Origin: Sipunculus nudus
Lineage: Eukaryota > Annelida > Sipuncula > Golfingiida > Sipunculidae
Assembly: GCA_026874595.1 (NCBI GenBank)
Contig: CM049317.1
Location: forward strand, 43,238,401 to 43,302,400
Direction of reading: 5' to 3'
DNA: 64,000 bases
The notes beneath the pieces are model-generated. The model was given only the letters and a program-made list of their open reading frames with translations, was not told the DNA's origin and searched no databases. Both the position numbers and the translations under genes were made by a program. Position 1 is the stretch's first letter. Each line of letters starts with the position of its first letter. Of this stretch, positions 35,301 through 46,889 are shown in pieces.

Positions 35301-38300
35301 ATAACATCCCATTTTAGCTCAGTGGCTACAAAGATCTTCTTCTCAAAGATCTTCTCAAAAACCACTGGGCCAAATTCTTAAATCTCACACATTAATTATC
35401 CTGAGATGTTGATAATTCAAGTTTGTTCAAATGGTTTTGGTTCAGTGAATTTTGGCTGAGTTATGGGAAGCTTAACTTAGCCATTTTGCTTTATTTTCCC
35501 ATATGAGTTATAAACATGCAAAACGTTTTTTGACTGACACCACTGAGGCCAGTTTGTTTAATATTTGACAAGAATAATCCCCTGAATAATTCTGATAATA
35601 ATTGTCTTTTATGGTTCCAAAGAATGAATTTTGGCTGAATTATAAAGATTGAATTGAGTCATTTCACCATGTATGTTAGCTGTGTGAAGCAGATACATCT
35701 AGCCTGGCATCTGTTTATCAGCATCCATTACATCATGCCTCTAGACATTTAGATTTCAGGTTATCTATGGTGAATGTTGATAAGAATGTTTTTTAAAAGC
35801 TGTTAAAAAATGTAGATTTATGATTTTAGATATTCCTCATGCCAGGCAATGTTTACAATCACATGTATACAGCTCTCTGTGGGTATATAAAGACGGCTGT
35901 ACATGTGTTATAAATAATAGGTATCCATACTCAACTTAATTCAAGATTTTGCCATCAGTGAGATGTATCTGTATTATAATTTTACATTCAATATGCATAT
36001 GTTGTAATTTTTAGTGAACCTGTGAGATAATGCCATGGTGTGGCGGCGTCCGCCGTCTGTACGTTAACCCACACTATTTCATAAACTACTGGAGCTGGCA
36101 TCATGAAATTTAATGCAAAATATTAGCCATCTGAAAAACTGTGCATTTTCTTAGATTTTATAGAGAAAAAGGTAAAAAAAAAAACCTTTAAAAATCTTTG
36201 GTACAGCCAAATTGTTCAATATTTCACAGAAATAATCTTTTATACCATCTCTCTCAAGTTTGTTTGAATTGTTCAAGTTTGGTGAATTTTGGCCGAGTTA
36301 CAGGAAGTTGAACTTAGTCATCTGTCAAAAAAGCATACTAAAATGACAGTCTCAGAAACGGCCGGAGCTATCAACACCAAATTTATGCCAGTGTTGGTCA
36401 CATGAGTCATATATGAAATTCACGTGTTGGTGGCGCCACCTGCATTGACCTTTTTTTGTACGGGGGCCATTGGTCATCTGTACATTAACCCATAATTTCT
36501 CAGGAATGGCAGGAGCTACCATCTCCAGATTTTATGCAATAATCTGTCACATATCAAATGTTATGGGATTCAGCTTATTTTTTTGGAATCTGCGTTTACT
36601 TAGATTTTATAGGGAAAAAGCTGAAAAACCTTTAAAGTCTTCTTCTTGTAAACGGTCCAGCCAAATTGTTCAATATTTTGTAGAAATGATCCCAGAGGCA
36701 AGCCCTCTCAAGTTTGTTCAAATGGTTTGCATTCGATGAATTGTAATGCAGTTACACGAATTTGAACAGTCATTTGGCCAAGTAAGCATACTGACATAGT
36801 AATCTCAGAAATGACAGAAGCTAGGATTACCAAGTATTGTGCAAATGTTGGTCACATGACTCATATTTGAAGTTGCAGATTTTGTGGTAACATCTACATT
36901 GACCGTTTTTTATGGGCAGAAACCTCATAATTTTAGCCTCTTTCAGCTTAAAATTTGTTTGATGAAACTGTCAAGTTGAATCGTTCAATATTTCAAAAGA
37001 ATTATCCTAGGTCATGGTTCTTTCATCTTATCAGAAAAGCTTTTGTTGGTCTTATGGCCATTTTTATGTCTATTTCAAACTGAGGACTGCAAAACTTTTC
37101 TTCTACAAAATTGTTGTTTCAATTAAAATTCTGTAAAATTGCACAAAAATTATTCTTAGGTGGCCTTTGTTCAAGTTTGCTTGAATGATTTTTGGCAGAA
37201 TTATTGGACTTTTAACAATGAAAGAACTGCATCTTTTATTATTCTAGATATTTTGATAAAAAGTTTATGAATATGTCAGCTTGAAAAAAATACATTTTAG
37301 CCAAAGTCTTTCAGTATGTGTAAACAGATTCACCAACACTCCAAGATTGTGTCTGTATCTTTAAATAGGTTAAGAAACTGCCAGTTAAGAAACTGTTTAA
37401 AATAGGTTAAGAAACTGTTTCAGATTTGGCAACAGATCAAGAGTTCATTCAGTGCAGCCAGATTTAGGTCAAGAGTTCAATCAGTGCAGCCAAGCACAAG
37501 GCATGTGATCACTTCATGGGTGACATGTGATCACCTCATGGGTGACATGTGAACACCTCATGGGCACCATGTGATCACCTCATGGGTGTCATGCACCTCA
37601 GGGCAGGGCCCCTGCATGAGCTTATGCAATGGTGTGGCTACTATTTCAGACTTGGCAACAGGCTAGAGGTCAGTCTCGATCTATTTATAGCTTTGGCAGA
37701 CTGCCAACTGTATCAGATTAGGCAACAGGTCAGGAGTTAATCAGTGCAGTAGCTGCATACTATTTATAGTGTTAGCAGACTGCCCACTGCATCAGATTTG
37801 GCACCAAAGTTCAGCCTTGATCTATTTATAGCTTTGGCAGACTGCCAACTGTGTCAGATTATGCAACAGGTTAAATGTTTGATTCTAGCCAGGTGCAGGT
37901 CATGAGTTCACTCAGTGCAGTAGCCTGAGCCAGCAAATTTGTCACAGTTCACTCGGGGCAACTGCCTTTCTCACCTAAGCCTGGTTAGCCCCATGCATCA
38001 GACTCAAGGTAATTTTGATGTATTGACCTGATATTTTGACCTGTCTATGTGTTTTGGATGTCTTTCTCGTTCACAAGACAGGTGTCGCCACATACACTTG
38101 CAAAGTGTAAGAGTCTGCTAATTTCTACAGAGGAATTTGATATATCAGCCTGAAAATTGGCATATATATACATATCGAATAGCTTTGTTGTATACAAGAC
38201 TGGTGGTGCCACTTACAATAATTTTTGCAGTGTGTGTGTCCCTGCATCTTTTCAGGAGGGGTTTGATATATCAGTCTGAAATTGGGCATATGTATATATC

Positions 38301-39099
38301 TCTGATAGCTTTGTTGTATACAAGACTGGTGGTGCCAGTTACAATAATTTTTGTGTTGTGTGCATCCATGCCAGAATTTCAGCAGTGATGTTTGTGTAAT
38401 TGTTTCTTATTCAAAATGTTTAGTACTTGCATTGTTCATATACATGAGAAGTAATGGTCCAGCATTGAAGTATTATACAAGTGTATTTCCCAATGCACAG
38501 GTTCGCATTAGGCCCGTAGGCCTTGTTTTTAATATAGATAAAAGCCATAAAACCAGGTACTTATGATCATTATTTAAATTTGTGGATTATGTATATTCTG
38601 GATTCTCAACATCATTGTTTGGTTAAACTGAATAAATACTAGACATGGTGCGAATCCTTTGCAAATGCATTTGAATACAAATATGAATATGTACTGCATT
38701 ATAAAATTTCTTGCATCAGAATGGGAATTTAGGTAAAAATGAAAGTATTTGAATACCAGTGCAGATACTTTCAAAATGTATTCATGAATATTTGGCACAT
38801 TATTTGTTATTAAATTTTAATAAATAGTTAAACTCTTTTGTTATATGTGCTGCTTATTAGTTATATGGCCAAGTCAAAATCTGTGTGACAATAGCACTCC
38901 ATTTGTTAATAAAATAAATGAAATCAATCCTCTTCCCTGTCTCCAAAGATACTATCAAAATCATACATAAGCTAAACACCAATAACTCATAATACAGCTT
39001 ATATTTATTACCACACAAAACCAGCTTGTGCCTCATTTCCGAATCATATTTTTTTATCATATATAAGAGCTGAGCGCCGTGACTCAAGGGTCCTTTGTG
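32320..39099 (+). mobile_element. Family A element interrupted by B
   Basis: It starts TTAGCTCAGCTGACAATAAG and has a short CCGT/CTGT tract. It ends GAGCTGAGCGCCGTGACTCA and GGTCCTTTGTG. A family B element fills 34671-38527. The A sequence on either side ('acatttattt' and 'ttaatatagataaaagcc') is continuous in the copy near 12755-12775. Segments 33320-33770 closely repeat 11425-11880. From 39100 to 39385 I see nothing recognisable. Confidence 0.7.
34671..38527 (+). mobile_element. Family B element, composite, full length
   Basis: It starts TTAGCGAACCTGTGAGCTTA with a GTCCGTCG tract. A second 5'-type end (TTAGTGAACCTGTGAGATAA) lies near 36010. It ends CACAGGTTCGCATTAGGCCC, GTAGGCCTTGTTT. It is colinear with 14334-18039, including the internal second end and the minisatellites near 37430-37930. 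GGTGGCGCCACC is at 35095 and 36429. Confidence 0.8.
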
Positions 39100-39385
39100 T
39101 TTTTCTGTGTCCTAAGTCAACTACCGTTGAAAACTTTGTTACGACTTAATACTTTTATATCAAAACTATGAAACTAATATTACTGTATATCAAAACAAAG
39201 AAACATATTAGTCCTGGGGCCATTCCCGAAATTTTAAGTTATGCTGCACCCCCTGTCATTATTAGGGTTGATGCCATTTTCTGTGCAAGTTATTCAAAGA
39301 GATTCTCTTTTAAAACATTACCCCTCAAGAAAAGTGCCCAAAAGGCCTGGAATCCGCCAAATTATAAACTAACAGTAGTATATAA

Positions 39386-39540
39386 GTACCGTTGTCGGTA
39401 CCTGGATCGTTGTTTTCAACAATTGTTCGTATGTCATGACAAGCGCTCCGGAAGTCACTTGTATCTGCTATCTTAATTAAACCGGCTAAGTAGTCACGTT
39501 GTTAGTCTTGTTTCTAATCAGAATATTATAGACATAAAAG
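39386..39540 (+). repeat. 5' LTR remnant
   Basis: 'gtaccgttgtcggtacctgg', 'gtatgtcatgac', 'ggaagtcact', 'taagtagtcacgttgtt' and 'tagacat' occur in the same order as in 46889-47065. The copies differ by many substitutions and a gap of about 15 bases near 39439, so the insertion is old. The exact outer edge is uncertain. Confidence 0.75.
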
Positions 39541-39558
39541 TGGCGACGAGTCGTGGAT
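39541..39558 (+). promoter_or_regulatory. Primer-binding-site position after 5' LTR
   Basis: TGGCGACGAGTCGTGGAT follows the LTR directly. A TGGCG-type start at this place is usual for tRNA-primed LTR elements. I have not matched it to a tRNA. Confidence 0.5.
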
Positions 39559-39656
39559 ATTCAGTTAATCGGTTAACGCAACAGACCTTGACGCATACTA
39601 GTTTGGCTTTCCTAGGAATGGTTGGAGAATACTCCCAAGGGGCCACGAAAAGGGAA

Positions 39657-41389
39657 AAGTTAGATGTCCCCAAGATCTCCTTCCTGAAAATTTGCATGAG
39701 TTTAGATCTCGCATAGCTCTTTTATATACACAAAACTGGTTGTGCAACATTTTACCATTTTCCCACAGCTTCCATCAGTTCGTTGGACTTGGGTTAAAAT
39801 CATTCATATCTCAGCAGTGGTTCGATTTATTCACCTGAAATTTGGCATGCTTATACATCCTGGAGAGGTTTCTTGATTTTATGACAGGTGGCGCCACCTA
39901 CATTCACGTTCATCCTGCAGATATCCATGCTAATATCTCTTTGGACTGGTTTGACATACCTACCTTAAGTAATTCAAGTGTTTGGATCTCACATAGCTCT
40001 TTATCATACAAGAAATTGGTGGCGCCACCTGTAACCATTTTTGCACAGTCTATCTGTCTGTCTGCTGTGGGATAAAATCACTCATATCTGGGCAGTGGTT
40101 TGACTTTTCCACCTGAAATGTTGCATGTGTATATATCTTGGATAGTTTCTTGTTCAGATAACAGGTGGCGCCACCTACAATCATGTTTACGTGGCAGACA
40201 TCCGTGCTAATATGTAACACATCTAACTCTATTTCCCCTTGCCACTCAATCCATGCCTCATTTCACCGGTACTATTCTGATTTTGGCGGATACACGTAGT
40301 CGCTTGTCGACTACCTGTATTCTAGTTATTGAAGTTTTTCAGATGCTCTAATGTATTTGAATTTTGTATATCCAAGACCCCACTCTTTGCTCACTACAGC
40401 CTTGCCTAGTTAACCTTATTGGTGATGCAGCACTGGCAAAACACCCCTGCTGTAATAAACATACACTGATTCTCATGGGCCCTACCCTAATAACCCCCCC
40501 CCCCCCCCCATCACCACCACCAATTATATTGCAGTATATAGTTAGTTATTGTCAACTGTATTTCTTTAAATGTAAAACTGTTTTTGATCCAATGTGCACA
40601 ACTTTTCTTGAAATATTAATTCAAGAAGTAATCCAAGAGATGCCACGTTGTTCTGATATAGCATTTTAAAGAAATTATTTCCTTTTAAATAATTAAACAA
40701 AATATAATTTAACCCATCAGTAGGCATAATTTGATTATGTATGAAACAAATCATGGATAAATAAAGTCGCATTTTAAAATTGTGAATTCTGCAGTGTTAT
40801 TTTCATATATTTATTGCTTTGCAAATTTAAAAAATATATTTTACAAAGAAAGAAATATATCTGTGTGCATAATGTGATGTTACCTGACTAAATTATGTGT
40901 AAATGTTGATGCAATTTAGATTTGTGAATCAATTTAAATATTAAGATATATATGATATACTGTTAATATATAGTAAAATTTATATACTTAAAATAATGAC
41001 TTAACAAAAGAAAAAAATAGGATCTAATGCAAATATTTGTTCATTATTTTCCTGTCTCAATAGAATGGAAATTAAAGTTATTTGTTTTGTTTTCCATCTT
41101 TCTGACTGTTTTTAAATATTTAAAAATAATTTCATTTAAATTAAATTTTATCCTTTACGTATATGCAGAGGTGCTGTAACTCCCACCATTCCCTGTAAGC
41201 ACCACTGAATTTAATTCCGTATTCTGTATTTATATCCAAACTTATTGTAACTCTTCCCCCCCCCCCCAAGTCATTGAGCCCTAGTTCCTGAGCAATGAGG
41301 ATAGTATTTTTATTGCAAGTTAAAAAAATCTATGGTGATGCAGTTATAACTGTCACAATCAGCTGAGCGCCGTGACCCATGGGTCCCTT
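39657..41389 (+). mobile_element. A-type copy with C, inside Gypsy leader
   Basis: It begins with A sequence 'gttagatgtccccaagatctcc' without the 5' hairpin. A C copy then fills about 39683-40325. A sequence follows and ends CAGCTGAGCGCCGTGACCCA with GGTCCCTT. C runs lie at 40494-40509 and 41256-41267. The right edge touches the gag remnant. Confidence 0.65.
39683..40326 (+). mobile_element. Family C copy, 5' truncated
   Basis: Core half-units have GGTGGCGCCACC at 39897, 40018 and 40164. The 3' end reads GGCGGATACACGTAGTCGCT, GTCGACTACC, GTATTCTAGTT. Confidence 0.75.
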
Positions 41390-41392
41390 TTT

Positions 41393-41930
41393 CTATCAGT
41401 CATAGGATCAAAGACTAACAATTTGCTAAGAAGCTTAACCAGTCTGGATAAGCCAGCCACAAATTCGTATGCTCAAATTATAGAGATACTTTGGAATAAT
41501 TTCACGCCGGAAATGATTGTCATTGCGGAACGATACCGATTTTATAAATGCAATCAGGCTAATGATCAGCCCGTGAATTGCCATGTGGCTCAGCTGCGTC
41601 GGCTAATGGAACACCTAAGATCGGTGCTTTCTTGAATGATGCAATTTGGGATAAATTCGTATTAGGACTTCAGAGTGAGGCCATCCAGACACGGTTATTA
41701 ACCGAGAAAGACTTGACTTTTGATAAGGCAGTCGAGATCGCTGTAGCAATGGAAGTTGCAGCGCATGACATCAAAAAGCTCAGTCAGCAGCAGAACTCTG
41801 CTCTTGATGCACATAAGCTTGGTGCACCTAAACTACACAATAGGAATAGTTGCTGGAGTTGCACAAGGTCAAACCATGGGCCAGATGATTGCTTTAATAA
41901 ATCCCCAAAGTGCCGTGCTTGTGGTTAAAT
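41393..41930 (+). pseudogene. gag: Ty3/Gypsy gag remnant
   Basis: Gag forms the particle that packages element RNA. Two frames are needed: one from the left edge to about 41635 (YAQIIEILWNNFTPEMIVIA..., a capsid-like helix-rich stretch) and another from about 41615 to 41928 (FVLGLQSEAIQTRLLTEKDL...). The second holds CWSCTRSNHGPDDC, an exact CX2CX4HX4C nucleocapsid zinc knuckle, then the start of a second Cys pair (CRAC) cut by a TAA stop. The 5' part is lost behind the A insertion. Frameshift and stop make it non-functional. Confidence 0.8.
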
Positions 41931-42202
41931 TGTACATATTCAAGCTTCAAAGTCATGTAAAGGTCAGGCTACTGGCAGTCAGAAATTTCATGGTGTTAAG
42001 AGGATGACCAAAAAGAAACAGCCTGATGGTTCAGTTCAGTGAAAAGTGTCGCAGAGTTAAGTCAGTCAACATCAGAGAGTGATGATGATAGTCTCTGTTT
42101 AAAAGCTATCAAGCGTAAAAACTAAAAAAGGGTCCACCAATAATGTTTCCTGTAACCGTGGTAAACAAACCAGTAACTGTGAAATAAGATGCAGGCTCCA
42201 TT

Positions 42203-42503
42203 GTGACTATTATATCCAAACAGTTGTACCAGGACTTGTTTCCAGACTTCAAGCTGAGTAAGACTAGTTTCATTGAAAACACACACAGGGGAAGCTTTCT
42301 TCCCAGTAGGAGTCCTCTGAGTGTTTCTGTTGAGTACAGCAGACCGAACTGTGATAATATGGAACTTAATGTGGTTGATCAGGATTCCAAGAATTTGTTT
42401 GGCCGAACATGGCTAACCTGTATTTAGTATGGCTGGCAATCAGTCAAATCACTAGGGGAGAACAGGAAACTGGACACAGTATTAAATGCTCACAAACAAT
42501 TGT
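42203..42503 (+). pseudogene. pol: Gypsy pol start, protease-RT spacer region
   Basis: An open frame (MTIISKQLYQDLFPDFKLSK...) up to a TAG at 42425 continues in the same frame to 42503, where a family B element begins. The protease catalytic triad is not readable; the region just upstream (42120-42200) is damaged. The frame matches that of the RT piece resuming at 44374, which is the basis for calling it pol. Confidence 0.6.
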
Positions 42504-44373
42504 TAGCGAACCTGTGAGCTTATGCGATGGTGTGGCGTCGTCCGGCGTCCGTCGTCTGTCGTCTGTACGTTAACCCATACTATCTTGAAAACGGCAAGAG
42601 GTAGCATCAGGAAATGTTATGCAAAAAATTTGTCATCTAAAAAACTTTATCGGATTTTGCTTATTTTTTGGCTAACTGCATTTTCTTAGATTTTATATGG
42701 AAAAAGCTAAAAAAGCTTTAAAAATCTTCTCCGAAACTGTTCAGCCAAATTGTACAATATTTCACAGAAATGATTCCTGGAACAATCTTTCTCAAGTTTG
42801 TTCGAATGGTTTAAGTTCGGTGATTTTTGGCCGAGTTACAGGAAGTTGAACTTAGTCATCTTTCCAAAAAAAACATACTAAAATATCTTCTTATTTTACA
42901 AAAATGATCCCAGAGGCAAGCCCTCTCAAGCTTGTTTCAAATGGTTTGCATTTGATGAATTTTAGTGGTGTTACACGAATTTGAACAGTCATTTTTCCAA
43001 TTAAGCATACTGACATAGTAATCTCAGAAATGACAGAAGAATTGTGCAAATGTTGGTCACATGACTCATATTTGAAGTTGCAGATTTTGTGGTGCCACCT
43101 ACATTGACCTGTTTTTTACGGGCAAAAACCTCGTAATTTTAGCCATTTTCAGCTTAAAATGTTTATGATGAAACTGTCAAGTTGAATCGTTCAATTTTTC
43201 AAAAGAATTATCCTAGGACATGTTTCTTTCAGTCATATCAGAAAAGCTTAAGTTGGTCTTATGGCCAATATTATGTCTATTTCAAACTGAGGACTGCAAA
43301 ACTGTTCTTCTACAAAATTATTGTTTCAATTATAACTTCTGTAACATTGCACAAATATTATTCTTAAGTGGCCTTTGTTCAAGTTTACTTGAATGATTTC
43401 TGGCAGAACTATTGGACCTTTAACAATGAAAGAAGTGCATCTTTTGTTATTTTAGATATTTTGATAAAAAGTTTATGAATATGTCAGCTTGAAGAAAAAA
43501 GCATTTTAGCCAAAGTCTTTCAGTATGTGTAAACAGATTTACCAACAGACCAAAATTGTGTTTGTATCTTTAAATAGGTTGAGACACTGCCAACTGTTTC
43601 AGATTAGGCAGCAGATTAAGAGTTCATTCAGTGCATCCAGATATAGGTCAAGAGTTCAGTCAGTGCAGCCAAGCACAAGGCATGTGATCACCTCATGGGT
43701 GACATGTGAACACCTCATGGCCACCATGTGATCACCTCATGGGTGTCATGCCCCTCAGGGCTGCATGTGGACTACCACCTGTGTCAGATTATGCAACAGG
43801 TTAAGAGTTCACTCAGTGCAGCCAGGTACAGGTCGAAAGTTCACTCATTCTAGCCAGGTGCAGGTCATGAGTTCACTGAGTGCAGTAGCCTGAGCCAGCT
43901 AGCAAATTTGTCACAGTTCACTCGGGGTTACTGCCTTACTCACCTAAGCCTGGTCAGTCCCATGCATCAGACTCAAGGTAAGTTTGATGTATTGGCCTGA
44001 TATTTTGACCTGTCTATGTGTCTTTGATGGCTCTCTCGTTCACAAGACAGGTGTCGCCACCTACAATGACTTTTGCACAGTGTATGTGCCTGCTTATTTC
44101 TATAGAGGAATTTGATATATCAGCCTGAAATTGGGCATATGTATATATCTCTGATAGCTTTGTTGTATACAAGACCGATGGTGCCAGCTACAATCATTGT
44201 GTTGTGTGCACCCATGCCAGAATTTCAGCAATGGTGTTTGTGTAATTGTTTCTTATTCAAAATGTTTAGTACTTGCATTGTTCATATACATGAGAAGTAA
44301 TGGTCCAGCATTGAAGCATTATACCTGGTGTATTTCCCAATGCACAGGTTCGCATTAGGCCTGTAGGTCTTGT
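42504..44373 (+). mobile_element. Family B element inserted in Gypsy pol
   Basis: It starts TAGCGAACCTGTGAGCTTAT with CGTCCGTCG. It ends CACAGGTTCGCATTAGGCCT, GTAGGTCTTGT. It is 1.87 kb, shorter than the 3.7-3.9-kb composites because the interior near 42890 skips a large block. The flanking codons of pol keep one frame if the element is taken out with a single T-T target, so no target duplication was made. Confidence 0.85.
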
Positions 44374-45040
44374 TTAAGAAAGAACTAGGTGAAATTAAAG
44401 AATGCAGAGCACGCATTTCGTTAAAAGAGGATTCGGTATTCAAGTTTTATAAGCCACGTCCAGTGGCTTATTCACTTCGTGAAAGGGTAGAAGCCGAACT
44501 TCAAGGCTTACCGAAAGATGGAATCATCTCACCTGCAACAACCAGTGAGTGGGCTGCACCAATAGTTCCCGTCGTCAAGGGGGCCAGTGATGTCAGTTTA
44601 TGCGGGGATTTTAAGGTCACCATTAACCCGGCACTTAATATTGTCCCATACCCCTTGCCGAAAGTTGAAGACATTTTCGCGGGGTTGGCAGTTGGTAATG
44701 CCTTTTCAAAGCTTGATCTAGCGCATGGTGGTCGACGAAGACATTCAAAAATATCTTTGTATTAACACTCAAAAGGGATTATTTGTATATAATCTTGCGT
44801 TTGGAATCGCGTTGGCACCGGCGATTTTCCAAAAGACTATGGAACAGATAGTACAAGGGTTACTTGGTGATCAGGTATATCTAGATGATATACTCGTCAC
44901 AGGTCCAAATGAAGATGAACATTTAGTGAATCTTGACAAACTGTTGACAAGACTGCAACAATTTGGATTGCATATTAGACGTGATAAATGTGAATTCTCG
45001 CAGCCATCAGTTACCTATTTGGGTTACAGGATTGATGCTC
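44374..45040 (+). pseudogene. pol: Gypsy reverse transcriptase remnant
   Basis: Reverse transcriptase copies element RNA to DNA. Visible motifs in order: a template-grip-like GIISPATTSEWAAPIVPVVK, LCGDFKVTINP, FSKLDLAH holding the first catalytic Asp, FGIALAPAIFQKTMEQ, and YLDDILVTG, the YXDD catalytic box, intact near 44879-44905. A small deletion just after FSKLDLAH shifts the frame near 44725, so the two halves lie in different frames. The finger/palm core is otherwise well kept. A short TIR element breaks it after the palm (IDAQKG). Confidence 0.9.
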
Positions 45041-45505
45041 AAAAGGGCCCAATCACCTATCTGACCTTTATAAACTAAAGGTAAGACATTGGAGCTTTTA
45101 TAAAAACAGGCCAGAAAATGTGGATATCACCGCACACAGGCTGCTTGTTTTTTTTTATATCAACACGTTTATTATATGTGGGGGCCCGCCAAAATAATTA
45201 AAACTAATTCAACGAAGGCATCTGGGGCAAGTCATATAAGCCAGAGCTCTGCAAATGACGTTTTGCAACAAGTGACCCTTTTACCTCCACATATATGCAA
45301 CTTACCACCAAAGGTTACATGATTTCCCCGTTTGTCAACATTGCTGTGTTTACAAACACGTTGTTGATAAACACGTTTATACATCCTTCACGGAAGCGTT
45401 ATAAGAACTTTTCATAACCAGGATTATCCTAAGATCATTAATATATACACAGATATCACATAAATTATTTTTCCAAAGGTAGGTAAATGGGCACATTCAA
45501 GGGTT
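45041..45505. mobile_element. Small TIR (MITE-like) insertion in pol
   Basis: This block of about 460 bp splits the pol connection region: reading resumes at GLHSTSNKVQAVLYTEPPKS near 45501. Its ends are imperfect inverses (GGGCCCAATCACCTAT and, reversed, TGTGCCCATTTACCTAC). The host on both sides shows a 'CAA(AA)GGG'-like repeat, a possible target duplication. The family is not assigned. Confidence 0.45.
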
Positions 45506-45850
45506 GCATTCGACCTCCAATAAAGTTCAAGCAGTCCTTTATACTGAACCGCCAAAGTCAGTTAAAGAACTTCACTCATTTGTAGAGCTACTCAACTATT
45601 ATGGCAAATTCCACCCAATGTTGTCTACAGTGTTGCAACCTATTGTGTTTGCTTCAAAGACACTCAATTAAGCTCACCGTAACTTTTCGCGAATAAATAG
45701 GAAGCCCTCGCAATTGTGTTGGTGTGTGCAATTTCTACCAATACATCTATGGTCGTCGATTCACCCTGATAACGGACCATCGTCGTTTGACATCAATATT
45801 GGGTCCAAAGAAGGCTGTGCCACACAGGGTCTTGTTTTTATCGTACACGT
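45506..45850 (+). pseudogene. pol: Gypsy connection and RNase H remnant
   Basis: One frame reads VKELHSFVELLNYYGKFHPM, the usual Gypsy connection motif, and then jumps straight to IVFASKTLN, the start of RNase H. The intervening segment has therefore been deleted. A TAA follows at 45669. In another frame FYQYIYGRRFTLITDHRRLT and SILGPKKAVP give the C-terminal half of RNase H, including the TDH motif. The sequence then runs into integrase, so the RNase H-integrase linker and the integrase zinc-binding domain are missing. Confidence 0.85.
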
Positions 45851-46431
45851 GGACTTTGCGGGGCCATTTTAGGGACATGTATCTTGTGATTGTAGACGCA
45901 CACCCGAAATGGCCAGAAGCTATCATTATGGATAACACTACTAGTGCTAATACAATTAATGTGCTAAGACAAGTAATCAGCAGAACAGGCTTGCCAGAAC
46001 AGCTTGAATCAGACAACGGGCCTCAGTTTTGTTCAGCATAGTTTAAACAGTTAACTCTGTCCAATGGCATAAAACATGTCTTCTCTGCCCCGCATCATCC
46101 ATCTACAAATGGAATTGCAGAGCGGTTCGTCCTGACCATGAAACAAGCTCTACGTGCTTCTCGATCACAGAACACACAAACCAGCTTAGATCGATTCCTC
46201 TTGGCTTATCGAAATTTCCCTCATATCACAACCAAGGAGAGTCCTGCTATGCTGTTTATGGGTAGACCGCTCAGATCCCGTCTTGATCTGATAAAACCTG
46301 ATTTAGCTGCAGATTTTGCAGATCGCCAGGTCAAACAACGATTGTCCAAGGGGCAATCTCCGTTACGCCATTTTGACATTGGCCACACAGTCCTTGAGCG
46401 GAATTACCGGGGAGGTCCCTGTTACTGTTAA
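45838..46431 (+). pseudogene. pol: Gypsy integrase remnant
   Basis: Integrase joins element DNA to the host genome. The first catalytic Asp region (VHVDFAGPF) is readable only in a frame different from the rest. MYLVIVDAHPKWPEA, then ESDNGPQF with the second Asp, follow in the next frame. A TAG at 46039-46041 interrupts, and the same frame goes on with HHPSTNGIAERF, holding the catalytic Glu. Then come MKQALRASRS, LLAYRNFPHITTKESPAMLF and MGRPLRSRLDL. The core geometry is recognisable but broken by a frameshift and a stop. Confidence 0.9.
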
Positions 46432-46806
46432 ATCAAGGTCAGGACCTGTGTCATATTCAGAAGAGTTGCGTGATGGATCTGTTGTATGAAGACACATTGA
46501 ACAGACTGTGTCTGATCATCACCCCAGAGTGTTCGCACATGGTTCTAGCACGTCATGCAAGAAAGGCCATGAACCGACGGTTGTCTTTGCTGAGAACGCC
46601 AGTGCCAGTATGTACAGAGAACCTCTACCTGATGCTACAGAACATGCCAATGATAATTCAGATATTGATGTACATCAGATTAATTAAACACCTAGTGGTG
46701 ATAGTAATGATACTGATGATACTGAAGTTCAAAGTTCTCATCTTGAATCTCCAAAGCTTAGGTACCCACTAAGAGACCGAAAACTGCGTAAAATAGTGGA
46801 CATGTA
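46432..46806 (+). pseudogene. pol: Gypsy pol C-terminal tail
   Basis: The tail is split between frames. The end reads YPLRDRKLRKIVDM followed by TAA at 46804-46806, a basic terminal motif common in Ty3/Gypsy integrases. No envelope-like frame follows before the LTR. Confidence 0.6.
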
Positions 46807-46874
46807 ATTTGATTAAGTTTTGAGTGTTTGATTTAGGTAGCTCATTGTTCACCTTGCAAATCTTTCTGATTACC

Positions 46875-46889
46875 GGGGGGGGGGGGGGG
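46875..46889 (+). promoter_or_regulatory. G15 run at the polypurine-tract position
   Basis: Fifteen G residues end exactly where the 3' LTR starts. This is the place of the plus-strand primer (polypurine tract) in LTR elements. The present pure G run may be an expanded version. Confidence 0.5.
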
